Origin: Curtobacterium citreum
GTDB lineage: Bacteria > Actinomycetota > Actinomycetes > Actinomycetales > Microbacteriaceae
Direction: 5' to 3'
Assembly: GCF_006715175.1 (NCBI RefSeq)
Contig: NZ_VFMQ01000001.1
Coordinates: forward strand, 2,976,001-3,040,000
Length of the DNA: 64,000 nt
Shown here: positions 50,754 to 59,329 of the stretch, piece by piece
How positions within the stretch are numbered: the stretch's first letter is position 1
Layout: every line of letters begins with the position of its first letter
The notes under the pieces: model-generated
Databases searched by the model: none
Told to the model about the DNA's origin: nothing
What the model saw: only the letters and a program-made list of their open reading frames with translations
Made by a program: the position numbers and the translations under genes

Positions 50754-51850
50754 CGGTTGCTCCCGAGTGCGGTGAGGGGGTCGGCTGCGGTGACGGTACG
50801 GAGGGCGATCGCGGCGCCCGCGAGCCCGAGCAGGGCCATCGCGACGCCGGGCACCAGGGTGGTGAGCGGGCTGAGGAGGAACGGGAGCGTGCCGCCGGCG
50901 ACCGCCCCGAGCACCGCGACGAGGGCGGTGCCCGTGCCGATCCCGAGGACGAGCACGACGAGCGCCTGCCCGAGGGCGTCCCGGACGAGCGACGCCGTGC
51001 TCGCACCGAGGGCCTTGAGCACCGCGACGTCGCCGGCGCGCTGCATGGTCCAGACGGTGAAGAACGCGCCGACGACCAGGGCGGAGACCCCGAACAGCAT
51101 CGCGATCATGAGCGCGAGCGAGCCGACCTCGGACCGGAACGTCTCGAGTGCCGTCAGCGACCCGAGCGGCGTCGCGGCCGAGGTGTGCGTGGCCGCGGCG
51201 ACGGCGTCCCAGTCCGGCGACCCGCTGACGGCCAGGAGCGTCGGTGCCCCGCTGCCCCCGAGCCGACGGTCGGCCGCGGCCCACGCGTCGGGCGTCATCG
51301 CGACGACCGGGGTGTGGCTGTACCAGGCGTCCCCGCCGACCGACGCGACGCGGTACGCCGTACCGGTGATGCTGATGCGGTCCCCGACCCACACGCCGAG
51401 TTCGGCGGCTGCGGCGGCCGACAGGCCGACGGCGTCGTCCCGGTCCGGCGCGAGCGCCGCGACGACGCCGTCGCCGCCGTGCGGCAGCCCGAACAGCGCC
51501 ACCCCGACCGCAGCGGCGGAGGAACCACCGGTCGTCCCGCCGGCGCCGGTGGCGGCCCGCCCCTGCACGATGCCCACCGGGACCACCCGGTCGACGCCGG
51601 CCGACGTCTGCCAACCGGCCCGTGCCTCCCGTCCGATCTCGGACTCGCCGAACGACGGCTGCCCGTCGGACGGCTGCTGCAGCACGAGTCGGTCGCCGGG
51701 CAGGCCGAGCACGGCGGAGACGTTCTGCGACGCCAACCCGCCGGTCAGTCCGGCGAGGAACCCCACGAGCAGGGTGATGAGGGCCACGACGGAGCCGATG
51801 AGCACGAAGCGTCCGCGGGCGAACCGGAGATCGCGCCAGGCGACGAACAC
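50750..51850 (-). CDS. FtsX/MacB-type ABC transporter permease
   Basis: 366 residues from a GTG preceded by GGAAGGA. One helix near the start (VLIGSVVALITLLVGFLAGL), a large extracellular domain of about 190 residues, then three helices near the C terminus (ALMIAMLFGVSALVVGAFFT; LGQALVVLVLGIGTGTALVA; VPGVAMALLGLAGAAIALRT) is the FtsX topology. These systems export antimicrobial peptides or lipids, or signal envelope stress. The divergent two-component system is the probable regulator. Confidence 0.9.
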   Translation of the reverse strand: MFVAWRDLRFARGRFVLIGSVVALITLLVGFLAGLTGGLASQNVSAVLGLPGDRLVLQQPSDGQPSFGESEIGREARAGWQTSAGVDRVVPVGIVQGRAATGAGGTTGGSSAAAVGVALFGLPHGGDGVVAALAPDRDDAVGLSAAAAAELGVWVGDRISITGTAYRVASVGGDAWYSHTPVVAMTPDAWAAADRRLGGSGAPTLLAVSGSPDWDAVAAATHTSAATPLGSLTALETFRSEVGSLALMIAMLFGVSALVVGAFFTVWTMQRAGDVAVLKALGASTASLVRDALGQALVVLVLGIGTGTALVAVLGAVAGGTLPFLLSPLTTLVPGVAMALLGLAGAAIALRTVTAADPLTALGSNR

Positions 51851-51998
51851 GGTCGTTCCTTCCCGGTCGTGGACCCTCCACGACCTCCGTCCCAGCGTCG
51901 CGTCCGTGCTCCCGACGGTCATCGCCGGGTCGATCGGTCCCGGGATCGAACTTCCGGTTGATCCGCCGCGACCCGGCCGTCCGTACGCTGTCCGTGAC

Positions 51999-53168
51999 AT
52001 GGCCCACAGCACGCTCACCCCGGTCTTCGTCGGTCTCCGCACCGGCCTGCACGTGCTGTCCGCCGCGCTCCTGGCGCTCGTCGTCGTCCGGATCGTCGTC
52101 GTCGGCGGCCCGACCGCGCCGCTCGCGGGCGTGCTCGCCGGAGCGTTCGCGGTCGTCTACCTGCTCGGGGCGGTCGTCGCCCGCACGGCCGGGCCCCGCC
52201 GCGTCCTCGCCGGCGCGCTCTGGGTCGTCGGTCTGAGCGTCGTCTGGGTCGGGCTGCTCGTCGTGGTCCCCGAGGCGGCGTACCTGGTCTTCCCGCTCTT
52301 CTTCCTGTACCTGCACGTCCTGCCCCGCGTCGTCGGACCCGCGGCCGTGGTCGCCGCGACGCTCGTCGCGGTCGTGGCGCTCGGCCTGCACGGCGGCTTC
52401 ACGGTCGGCGGGGTGGTCGGTCCGCTCGTCGGCGCGGGCGTCGCGCTCCTCATCGGCCTCGGGTACCGGGCGCTCGCCCGCGAGGCCGCCGAGCGCGAGG
52501 CCCTCGTCGCCGAACTCCTCGCCACCCGGGACCGGCTCGCCGCGACCGAGCGGGAGCAGGGGGTGCTCGCCGAGCGCGCACGGCTCGCGCGGGAGATACA
52601 CGACACCGTCGCGCAGGGCCTGTCGAGCATCCAGATGCTGCTGCACGCGGCCGAGCGCGCGGACGGCGACCGTCCGGGGACCGAGCACATCCGGCTCGCG
52701 CGCGAGACCGCCGCGGACGGACTCGCCGACACCCGTCGCTTCATCCGGGAGCTCGCGCCCCCGACGCTCGACCAGGGGCTCGGCGCCGCGCTCCGCCGGC
52801 TCGCCGAGCAGCAGTGGACCCGCCACGGGCTCACGGTCGGCGTCACCGTCCCGGACGCCGCCCTGCCGATGGACGTCGAGACCGCGCTGCTCCGCCTGGC
52901 GCAGGGCGCGGTCGCGAACGCGATGCAGCACGCGCGGGCGGCGCACGTCGACGTCGTGGTCGCCGTGGACGGCCGGGAGGCACGACTGACGGTCGTCGAC
53001 GACGGCGTCGGGTTCGACCCGGTCACCACCGGCGACCGGGCGGCGGCGACGGACTCCTTCGGCCTCCGCGCGATGGCCGAGCGCGTCGAGCAGTTCGGCG
53101 GCCGACTGACAGTCGACAGTGCCCCCGGCCGCGGCACCACGATCACCGCCGTCCTGGAGGTCCCGTGA
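51999..53168 (+). CDS. Two-component sensor histidine kinase (HisKA_3)
   Basis: 389 residues. Five or six helices occupy about 10-160, followed by a coiled linker ([20 protein letters not shown]) and the dimerisation box [20 protein letters not shown] (His at about 204). The ATPase domain ends with [10 protein letters not shown] and [12 protein letters not shown]. The NarL-type response regulator starts within its stop (GTGA). It is divergent from the ABC exporter, 149 bp away, a layout typical of drug- or peptide-sensing BceRS-like control. Confidence 0.92.
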   Translation: MAHSTLTPVFVGLRTGLHVLSAALLALVVVRIVVVGGPTAPLAGVLAGAFAVVYLLGAVVARTAGPRRVLAGALWVVGLSVVWVGLLVVVPEAAYLVFPLFFLYLHVLPRVVGPAAVVAATLVAVVALGLHGGFTVGGVVGPLVGAGVALLIGLGYRALAREAAEREALVAELLATRDRLAATEREQGVLAERARLAREIHDTVAQGLSSIQMLLHAAERADGDRPGTEHIRLARETAADGLADTRRFIRELAPPTLDQGLGAALRRLAEQQWTRHGLTVGVTVPDAALPMDVETALLRLAQGAVANAMQHARAAHVDVVVAVDGREARLTVVDDGVGFDPVTTGDRAAATDSFGLRAMAERVEQFGGRLTVDSAPGRGTTITAVLEVP

Positions 53169-53785
53169 TCCGCATCGTCATCGCCGACGACCACCCCGTC
53201 GTCCGCGCGGGACTCCGAGCGCTGCTCGACGCCGAGGACGACATCGTGGTCGTCGGCGAGGCCGCCACCCCCGACGCCGCGACCGCGATGGCCGAGCAGA
53301 CGGCGCCCGAACTCGTGCTGATGGACCTGCAGTTCGGGCAGGAGACCACGGGCGCCGACGCCACCCGCCGGATCCGGTCGCTCGACGCGCCGCCGTACGT
53401 GCTCGTGCTGACGAACTACGACTCCGACGGCGACATCCTCGGCGCGGTCGAGGCCGGCGCGAGCGGGTACCTGCTCAAGGACGCCCCGCCCGAGGAGCTC
53501 GTGGCGGCCGTCCGCGCGGCGGCCTCGGGGCAGAGCGCCCTCGCACCCGCGATCGCCGGACGGTTGATGGCCCGGATGCGGGCCCCGCGGGTGAGCCTGT
53601 CGGCGCGGGAGATCGAGGTGCTGCGACTCGTCGCCGACGGGGCGTCGAACGGCGAGGTCGCCCGGCGGTTGCACATCAGCGAGGCGACCGTGAAGTCGCA
53701 CCTGGTGCACGTCTTCTCGAAGCTCGGGGTCGCCTCGCGCACCGCGGCGGTGTCCGAGGCCCGGGCGCTCGGCGTGCTGCGGTGA
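53165..53785 (+). CDS. NarL/FixJ-family response regulator
   Basis: 206 residues. The receiver domain has the acidic pair ADDH (residues 6-9), phospho-acceptor Asp in LVLMDLQFG (about 54) and Lys in YLLKDAPPE (about 107). The C-terminal LuxR-type HTH ([20 protein letters not shown] then [16 protein letters not shown]) binds DNA. It likely acts on the exporter promoter between 51850 and 51999. Confidence 0.94.
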   Translation: MIRIVIADDHPVVRAGLRALLDAEDDIVVVGEAATPDAATAMAEQTAPELVLMDLQFGQETTGADATRRIRSLDAPPYVLVLTNYDSDGDILGAVEAGASGYLLKDAPPEELVAAVRAAASGQSALAPAIAGRLMARMRAPRVSLSAREIEVLRLVADGASNGEVARRLHISEATVKSHLVHVFSKLGVASRTAAVSEARALGVLR

Positions 53786-53847
53786 TCGCTGCGTGCGGCT
53801 CGCGGACAGTGGTCGGCGCGCCCAGGACCATGCACCAGGATGGTCCG

Positions 53848-54276
53848 GTGCTCGTCTCCATCGTCTACATGAGCCGGTCCGTCACGCCCTTCGACGACGA
53901 CGCGCTCGCCGAGCTGCTCCGGGAGTCGCGGCTCCGCAACGAGGCACTCGGCGTCTCCGGGCTGCTCGTGGCGAAGGGCGGCCGCTTCATGCAGCTGCTC
54001 GAGGGGCCGGCGTGGAGCGTCGACGACCGCTTCGCGGCGATCTCCCGCGACCGCCGGCACGACGAGGTGAAGTCGCTCATCCGTGAGGACATCGAGCGCC
54101 GACGGTTCGACGGCTGGTCGATGGCCTACCGGTCGCTCGACGAGCGGGACGTCCGCGACGAGGAGGGCTTCAGCCCCTTCCTGTCCGGGACGATGGACTT
54201 CGCGCCGGAGTTCGACCGGACGAGCGCCGCGTGGCTGCTCAAGTGGTTCCGCGACCGCGAGCTCACCGACCGCTGA
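53848..54276 (+). CDS. BLUF-domain blue-light sensor, first copy
   Basis: 142 residues from GTG 53848, which has AGGA 7 nt upstream; ATG 53830 has poorer spacing. The flavin-site residues of BLUF proteins are in place: Tyr in SIVYMSRS (about 7), Asn in RLRNEALGVSGLLV (about 31) and Gln in GRFMQLLEGP (about 49). It is a short BLUF protein with no output domain, so it must act on a partner. It ends 14 bp inside the convergent TetR gene, whose neighbour is a second BLUF gene. Confidence 0.9.
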   Translation: MLVSIVYMSRSVTPFDDDALAELLRESRLRNEALGVSGLLVAKGGRFMQLLEGPAWSVDDRFAAISRDRRHDEVKSLIREDIERRRFDGWSMAYRSLDERDVRDEEGFSPFLSGTMDFAPEFDRTSAAWLLKWFRDRELTDR

Positions 54277-54874
54277 CGAAGGTCTCGTCGACGACCGCGA
54301 GCAGCCGTGCCCGGTGCGCGGGCGCCGCGGTGGCCTGCACCACCACGCGCCACATCACCGCGACGGCGGGGTCGAGGTCCGCGCGGCCGCTCCGGACCTC
54401 CGCGACGAGCTGCACCCCCGTGAAGTACGGGACGACCGTGCCGCCGAGCTCTTCGGCGCTCAGGTCGGTCCGCAGCTCCCCGCTCGCGAGCGCCAGGCGG
54501 AACACGTCGACGATCCCACCGATCCACTGCTCGTAGAAGGACGACGTCGCACCCGCGAACTCGCCGCGCTCGAGCGACAGCCGGATGCCGGCCCGGACGA
54601 TCGGGTCGGTGCGGAGCAGGTCCGCGATCGCCTTCGAGGCCCGCACGAGCGCCGCGGTCGGCGAGGCGTCGGTGTGCTCGACGACGGCGAACGTCCGGGC
54701 GTTCTGCTCGTCGATCACGGCGAGGGCGAGCGCGAGCTTCGTCGGGAAGTGGAAGTGGAGCGTGCCCTGCGGGACGCCGGCGCCGCGCGCGACGGCGGCG
54801 ACCGCCGTGGCGGCGAAGCCGACGCGGTCGAACTCCTCGGCCGCCGCCACCAGGATCTGCTCGCGTCGTTCCAC
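54263..54874 (-). CDS. TetR-family regulator, gamma-butyrolactone-receptor-like
   Basis: 203 residues from a GTG. The HTH (FAATAVAAVARGAGVPQGTL then HFHFPTKLALALAVIDEQ) and the ligand-domain segments LLRTDPIVRAGIRLSLERGE and YFTGVQLVAE resemble ScbR/ArpA-type receptors of actinobacterial hormone signals. It overlaps BLUF copy 1 at the 3' end and follows BLUF copy 2 by 85 bp, so the regulator may be controlled by light or protein contact with a BLUF partner. Target genes unknown. Confidence 0.82.
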   Translation of the reverse strand: MERREQILVAAAEEFDRVGFAATAVAAVARGAGVPQGTLHFHFPTKLALALAVIDEQNARTFAVVEHTDASPTAALVRASKAIADLLRTDPIVRAGIRLSLERGEFAGATSSFYEQWIGGIVDVFRLALASGELRTDLSAEELGGTVVPYFTGVQLVAEVRSGRADLDPAVAVMWRVVVQATAAPAHRARLLAVVDETFVSGR

Positions 54875-54886
54875 GGTGCCAGTCTC

Positions 54887-54932
54887 CCGGACGCCAGGCG
54901 CGTGGCGGAGCCGCACCGCGCCTCCCGTCCGG
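54887..54932. repeat. Imperfect member of the gene-end palindrome family
   Basis: CCGGACGCCAGGCGCGTGGC (from 54887) and CACCGCGCCTCCCGTCCGG (to 54932) form an imperfect stem. Both arms resemble the 29558 copy with a few changes. It lies between BLUF copy 2 and the TetR start. Confidence 0.6.
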
Positions 54933-54959
54933 GTGTCGTCGCGGTGGTGCGCCCCTCGG

Positions 54960-55430
54960 CTACGCCGCGTGCCGCGCCAGGGTGATGCGCTCCTCCGGGA
55001 CGTCCTGCAGGTCCCGCCCGCGGAACCAGCGGAGCAGCCAGTCGGCCGGCGTGCCGGCCAGACCGGTCGGCAGTCCGCTGCGCTCGGTGAGGAAGGTGTT
55101 GAACCCCGGCTCGTCGCGGACCTCGACGTCGCTCGGGTTGCCGAACGCCATCGACCAGCCGTCGAAGCGACGGGCGTCGATCGTCTCGCGGGACAGGGAC
55201 TTCACGTCGTGGTGCCGCGGGTCTCGCTCGATCGCGGCGAAGCGGTCCTCGACACTCCACGCGGGGCCCTCGAGGACCTGCATGAACCGGCCGCCCTTCG
55301 CGAGCAGCAGGCCGGAGACCCCGAGCGCCTCGTTGCGCAGGCGGGCCTCCCGGAGCATGGCGACGAGCTGGTCGTCGGTGAGGTCGTCGACGGCGACGGA
55401 CATGTACACGAGCGAGGTGAGGGTGGTCAT
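54960..55430 (-). CDS. BLUF-domain blue-light sensor, second copy
   Basis: 156 residues. Flavin-site residues match those of copy 1: Tyr in SLVYMSVAV (about 9), Asn in RLRNEALGVSGLLL (about 33) and Gln in GRFMQVLEGP (about 51). The two copies share the runs EGPAWSV, DRFAAI and RRFDGWSMA, so they are paralogs. The C-terminal 30 residues differ (LPTGLAGTPADWLLRWFRGR). It probably shares a transcript with the TetR gene downstream. Confidence 0.9.
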   Translation of the reverse strand: MTTLTSLVYMSVAVDDLTDDQLVAMLREARLRNEALGVSGLLLAKGGRFMQVLEGPAWSVEDRFAAIERDPRHHDVKSLSRETIDARRFDGWSMAFGNPSDVEVRDEPGFNTFLTERSGLPTGLAGTPADWLLRWFRGRDLQDVPEERITLARHAA

Positions 55431-55474
55431 CGGCGCCAGTCTGTGTCGTGCTCCTGCGGTCGGTCAACGCGGTC

Positions 55475-55508
55475 GTCCGCACACCGCATCGGAGTGCGGT
55501 GTGCGGAC
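55475..55508. repeat. 14-bp-arm hairpin upstream of BLUF copy 2
   Basis: GTCCGCACACCGCA (55475-55488) and TGCGGTGTGCGGAC (55495-55508) are exact complements around TCGGAG. It lies in the 183-bp divergent promoter region between the BLUF and PepSY genes, so it may be an operator as well as an RNA hairpin. Confidence 0.6.
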
Positions 55509-55541
55509 GGACACGCCGCCCACGTCCGGCCGCGCCGTCGT

Positions 55542-55556
55542 TCTACATGTTGTAGA
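55542..55556 (+). promoter_or_regulatory. Operator-like TCTACA-TGT-TGTAGA with overlapping -10
   Basis: A 6-bp inverted repeat with 3-nt centre overlaps TAGAGT (55553-55558), a likely -10 for the PepSY gene. TACA...TGTA half-sites recall BlaI/CopY-type operators, though those usually have a 2-bp centre. Confidence 0.5.
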
Positions 55557-55613
55557 GTTCTCGGGTCGTCCGGCACGGTGCCGGACGCTCCGCCCGACAG
55601 GACCCGCGCCCCG

Positions 55614-57026
55614 ATGCCCAGCACCGCTCCGCCGCCCTCCCGTGGCTGGTTCGCCCAGCTCCTCCTCCGCCTGCACTTCCTCGCTGGCCTGTTCGTCGGC
55701 CCGTTCGTCCTGGTCGCCGCGCTGTCCGGAGCGGTCTACGCCGTCGCCCCGTCGATCGAGCAGGTCGTGTACCGGCACGAGCTCACCGCGCCGTCCACCG
55801 CCGCGGCACGCCCCCTCGCCGACCAGGTCGCCGCCGCGCAGCGGTACGTCGCCGCCAACCACCCCGACGACACCGTCGTCGAGGTCCGTCCGGCGCCCGC
55901 GCCCGGCGACACCACCCGCGTGATGTTCACCGAGGCGGGACTGCTCGAGTCGCAGACCCGCGCCGTGTTCGTCGACCCGGGCGACGCATCCGTCCGGGGC
56001 GACCTGCCCGTGTACGGCACCTCCGGCTCCCTGCCGTTCCGGACGTGGATCAGCACGGTGCACCGCAGCCTGTTCCTCGGCGACGTCGGTCGGCTGTACA
56101 GCGAGACCGCCGCGTCGTGGCTCGGGATCGTGTCGCTCGCCGGCATCGGGCTCTGGGCGTTCCGGCTCCGCACGGCCCGACGGAAGCGCGAGCTCGTCGT
56201 CCCGGACACCCGCCTGCGTGGGTACCGCCGCACCTTCTCGTGGCACGCGGCGACCGGCGCGTGGGTGCTCCTCGGCGCGCTCTTCCTGTCGGCGACGGGC
56301 ATCACGTGGTCGCACTTCGCGGGCGACAACGTGACCGCGCTCCGTTCGGCGCTCAGCTGGCAGGCGCCGACCGTGGACACCGCGCTGGGCGGCGCGGCGG
56401 CGATGGGCATGACGGCCGGCGAGCACGCCGGGCACCACGGGTCCGCCGCGGCACCGGTGGGCTCCCCCGCGACCGTCACACCCGAGCAGTTCGACGAGGT
56501 CCTGGCCGTCGCCCGGTCGGCCGACGTGCACGCCGCCGAGGTCCGCATCCGGCCCGCGGCGACGACCGACCAGGCGTGGACCGTCGAGGAGATCAAGCTC
56601 AGCTGGCCGGTCGCGATGAACGCCGTCGCGGTCGACCCGACGTCGATGACCGCGGTGTCGCAGGTCACCTGGGACGACTACCCGCTCATGGCGAAGGCCG
56701 CGAAGCTCGGCATCAACACCCACATGGGCGCGCTGTTCGGGCTGCCGAACCAGCTCGTGCTGCTCGCGGCGGCGCTCGGCATCGCCGCGATGGTCGTCCT
56801 CGGGTACGTGATGTGGTGGCAGCGACGGACGCCCGGCACGCGCGTCGGCCGCGCGCCCGCCGACGGCGCGCTCGCACGCGCACCGTGGTGGGGTGCGATC
56901 GCCGTCGTCGCCGTCGCGATCGGGCTCGCGCTGCTGCTGCCCGTCGTCGGGGTCACCCTGCTCGGGTTCCTGCTGGTCGACGCGCTGGTCACCGCGTTCC
57001 GGTCGCGTCCCGGGGCGACCCGGTGA
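55614..57026 (+). CDS. PepSY-associated transmembrane protein
   Basis: 470 residues. The start LRLHFLAGLFVGPFVLVAAL with a conserved His, a PepSY-like outer domain, ISTVHRSLFLGDVGRLYSET, the segment TFSWHAATGAWVLLGALFLS with further His residues, and a final helix cluster are the PiuB/PepSY_TM layout. Such proteins are linked to metal or heme reduction and uptake. A His-rich loop (GEHAGHHGS, about 265) suggests metal binding. The stop codon is the first base triplet of a family palindrome. Confidence 0.88.
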   Translation: MPSTAPPPSRGWFAQLLLRLHFLAGLFVGPFVLVAALSGAVYAVAPSIEQVVYRHELTAPSTAAARPLADQVAAAQRYVAANHPDDTVVEVRPAPAPGDTTRVMFTEAGLLESQTRAVFVDPGDASVRGDLPVYGTSGSLPFRTWISTVHRSLFLGDVGRLYSETAASWLGIVSLAGIGLWAFRLRTARRKRELVVPDTRLRGYRRTFSWHAATGAWVLLGALFLSATGITWSHFAGDNVTALRSALSWQAPTVDTALGGAAAMGMTAGEHAGHHGSAAAPVGSPATVTPEQFDEVLAVARSADVHAAEVRIRPAATTDQAWTVEEIKLSWPVAMNAVAVDPTSMTAVSQVTWDDYPLMAKAAKLGINTHMGALFGLPNQLVLLAAALGIAAMVVLGYVMWWQRRTPGTRVGRAPADGALARAPWWGAIAVVAVAIGLALLLPVVGVTLLGFLLVDALVTAFRSRPGATR

Positions 57027-57073
57027 CGGACGGGAGGATCGTGGCGACCCCGCCACGATCCTCCCGTCCGTCA
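57024..57073. repeat. 23-bp-arm palindrome between convergent genes, repeat family
   Basis: Arms 57024-57046 and 57051-57073 are exact complements (TGACGGACGGGAGGATCGTG then GCG) with loop ACCC. The core is identical to the 10351 copy 46 kb away. It starts on the PepSY stop codon and ends 11 bp before the HPS stop, a bidirectional terminator position. Confidence 0.85.
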
Positions 57074-57084
57074 GGCGGTGCCGA

Positions 57085-57723
57085 TCAGGCGGCCGACTGC
57101 TCCGTGATCGCGTCGCGGAGCGCCTTCGCGGCCGCGGCCACGTCGTCGGCGCTGTAGATCGCGCTGCCGGCGACCGCGATGCGGGCGCCGGACGCCTGGA
57201 CGGCGCCGATCGTGTCGGTCGTGATGCCACCGGCGACCGAGAACGGCACACCGGAGGCCTCACCGTCGTGCAGGAGCGTCTCGAACGTGAAGCCCTCCTC
57301 GGCCTGCTCGTCGAGGCCGGCGTGCATCTCGACGAACGTGGCGCCGAGCGCGACGACCTCCTTCGCGCGGGCGGCCTTGTCCTCGACGCCGATCAGGTCG
57401 ACGACGACGCCCTTGCCGTGCGCCTCGGCTGCCTTGACGGCGCCGGCGATGGTGCTGTCGCCCGCGACGCCGAGCACGGTGACGAGGTCGGCGCCGGCGT
57501 CGAACGCGATGCCCGCCTCGAGCTCACCGGCGTCCATCGTCTTGAGGTCCGCGAACACGGTCTTGTCGGGGTGCGCCTGCTTGATCGCGGTGATCGCCGA
57601 CAGGCCCGCGCTCTTGATCAGGGGCGTGCCGAGCTCGATGACGTCGACGTACGGCGCGGCCTTGCCGGCGAGGTCGAGGGCGTCCTCGGTGGTCAGGGTG
57701 TCCATGGCGAACTGGAGCTGCAT
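57085..57723 (-). CDS. hxlA: 3-Hexulose-6-phosphate synthase (HPS)
   Basis: 212 residues, ATG with GGAAGGA 7 nt upstream. The orotidine-5'-phosphate-decarboxylase-like barrel shows MQLQFAMDTLTTEDALDLAG, DVIELGTPLIKS, FADLKTMDAGELEA (catalytic D-x-K, about 58-66) and PFSVAGGITTDTI. The family joins formaldehyde to ribulose 5-phosphate. With the hexuloisomerase upstream it forms the ribulose monophosphate (RuMP) route for formaldehyde fixation or detoxification. Confidence 0.92.
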   Translation of the reverse strand: MQLQFAMDTLTTEDALDLAGKAAPYVDVIELGTPLIKSAGLSAITAIKQAHPDKTVFADLKTMDAGELEAGIAFDAGADLVTVLGVAGDSTIAGAVKAAEAHGKGVVVDLIGVEDKAARAKEVVALGATFVEMHAGLDEQAEEGFTFETLLHDGEASGVPFSVAGGITTDTIGAVQASGARIAVAGSAIYSADDVAAAAKALRDAITEQSAA

Positions 57724-57779
57724 GGTGGTGTCCTTCCGGTGGTGGTTCGTGGGGGTCGCGGTGCCGGTCATGCGCGGCG

Positions 57780-58388
57780 TCACTCGAGGTTCGCGTGGCG
57801 GGGCCACAGCTCGTCGGCGGAGCGGCCGCTGCGCTGCCAGAGCGCGTGGAACAGGGCGTCCCCGAGGAGGGCGACACCCTGCTCGAAGAGACTCCCGGCG
57901 TACTGTGCCGACGCGGTGCCGGAGCGGTCGGTCTTCGTCGCGGCGGGGAGCACGAGCGTGGCCTCGGCGACCGCCGCGAGCGGCGAGTCGTCGGTCGTGC
58001 TCACCGCGAGCACCCGGGCGCCGACGTCGGCCGCGGTCCGTGCGGCCTGCACGATGCCGCCGGTCGTGCCGGAGCCGCTCGCGACGAGGAGCACGTCGCC
58101 GCGTCCGATCGCCGGGGTCGTGGCCTCGCCGACGACGTGCACGCGCAGTCCGAGGTGCATGAGTCGCATCGCGGTCATCCGGAGCGCGAGTCCCGAGCGG
58201 CCGGCACCGTGCACGAAGACGCGGTCGGCGTCGGTGAGCAGGGTCAGCGCGCGCTCGAACGGGGCCTGGTCGGCGGCGCGGACGGTGTCGACGAGGGCGC
58301 GGAGCTCGTCGGCGACGAGTCCGAGGGCGTCGGCGGTGCTGCTGCCGTCGGCGGTGCTGCCGCCGTCGGGCGTGCTGCTGTTGTGCAT
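57780..58388 (-). CDS. hxlB: 6-Phospho-3-hexuloisomerase (PHI)
   Basis: 202 residues from ATG 58388. After a Ser/Gly-rich start the SIS fold shows DRVFVHGAGRSGLALRMTAM, GRGDVLLVASGSGTTGGIVQ and the end segment SLFEQGVALLGDALFHALW, all typical of PHI. It converts hexulose 6-phosphate to fructose 6-phosphate. HPS follows after 56 bp on the same strand, so both are probably co-expressed. The divergent ATPase-LuxR gene begins 116 bp away and may regulate the pair. Confidence 0.92.
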   Translation of the reverse strand: MHNSSTPDGGSTADGSSTADALGLVADELRALVDTVRAADQAPFERALTLLTDADRVFVHGAGRSGLALRMTAMRLMHLGLRVHVVGEATTPAIGRGDVLLVASGSGTTGGIVQAARTAADVGARVLAVSTTDDSPLAAVAEATLVLPAATKTDRSGTASAQYAGSLFEQGVALLGDALFHALWQRSGRSADELWPRHANLE

Positions 58389-58490
58389 GACGACGATGCT
58401 GCTCCGGCGTCGGTGGGAGCGCCGCTGCCCGGCCGGGCGGTCATCCCATCCGATCGGGTGGGCGTGCAGCGACCGGCAGGGTGGGGCGGG

Positions 58491-58496
58491 TAGGTT
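58491..58496 (+). promoter_or_regulatory. Candidate -10 box giving a leaderless LuxR-type mRNA
   Basis: TAGGTT followed by 8 nt and GTG 58505 repeats the arrangement seen before the nucleotidase at 15965. No Shine-Dalgarno is present. Confidence 0.5.
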
Positions 58497-58504
58497 CAGT
58501 CGCC

Positions 58505-59323
58505 GTGACGGACACCCCTGCAAGTCGATCAGCCGCGTCGGAGCACGCCCGCACGGTCGCCGAGCAGGCCGACCGGCACGCCCTGACGCTCGAGTCCGTC
58601 CTCGCGGTGCTCCGCTCCCCCCGGTCGTCCGACACCGCGGCCCGCGCCGAGGCCGTCGAGATCGCCTCGGCCGCGCTCGTCGAGCTCCGGACGGTGACGG
58701 ACCGGCAGCGCAGCACGTTGCTCGAGCCCGTCACGGGGGCGTTCTCCCGGCTGCGGGCCGACCTGCGCCCGCTCGTCCGGTTCGGCGACCTGGACGTGCA
58801 GTTCGTCGAACCGCCCGCCACCGGACGCGCGCTCCCCGGAGCCGTCGCGCACGGTGCCCGCGCGATCGTCCGGACGGCGGTGCTCGCGCTCGTCGACGAC
58901 GGCGTCGCCCGGCGGGTGCGGATCCAGTGGGACTGCGACGGCCGGAACCTGCTCGTGCAGCTCCGCGACGACGGCGCCGGCACGCTCGACGCCCACGACG
59001 ACGCCGTCCGGCCGATCGCCGAGCGGGTCGTCGCCCTCGACGGGACCCTGCAGGTCGACTCGACGCCCGGGTGGGGTTCGACGCTCGACATCACGCTCCC
59101 CCTCGACCCGGCGCCGGGCACGGTCGACCTGCCCGCGGACGCCGACCTGACCTCGCGGGAGCGCGACGTGCTCCGGCTCGTCGTCACCGGCGTGGGCAAC
59201 CGCGAGATCGCCGACGGCCTCGGCATCAGCCCGAACACGGTGAAGTACCACGTGGCGAACCTGCTCCGGAAGCACGGCGCCAGGACCCGCGCGGAGCTCG
59301 CCGCCCTCGGCGCGCGGCCCTGA
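58505..59323 (+). CDS. LuxR-type regulator fused to a kinase-like ATPase domain
   Basis: 272 residues from a GTG placed by the -10 box. The middle (about 90-200) looks like a degenerate GHKL ATPase: VQLRDDGAGTLDAHDDAV is a G1-like box and GTLQVDSTPGWGSTLDITLP a G2-like box. No phospho-acceptor His box is evident. The C-terminal LuxR HTH (LTSRERDVLRLVVTGVGNRE, then IADGLGISPNTVKYHVANLL) binds DNA. It is an ATP-binding regulator rather than a classical kinase-regulator pair. Divergent from the RuMP genes. Confidence 0.82.
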   Translation: MTDTPASRSAASEHARTVAEQADRHALTLESVLAVLRSPRSSDTAARAEAVEIASAALVELRTVTDRQRSTLLEPVTGAFSRLRADLRPLVRFGDLDVQFVEPPATGRALPGAVAHGARAIVRTAVLALVDDGVARRVRIQWDCDGRNLLVQLRDDGAGTLDAHDDAVRPIAERVVALDGTLQVDSTPGWGSTLDITLPLDPAPGTVDLPADADLTSRERDVLRLVVTGVGNREIADGLGISPNTVKYHVANLLRKHGARTRAELAALGARP

Positions 59324-59329
59324 CGGACG

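Noticed and set aside
51600..51640. Further copy of the gene-end repeat inside the FtsX-type permease gene
   Set aside because: Only GTGCCTCCCGTCCG matches one arm; no second arm is present and the frame is coding.
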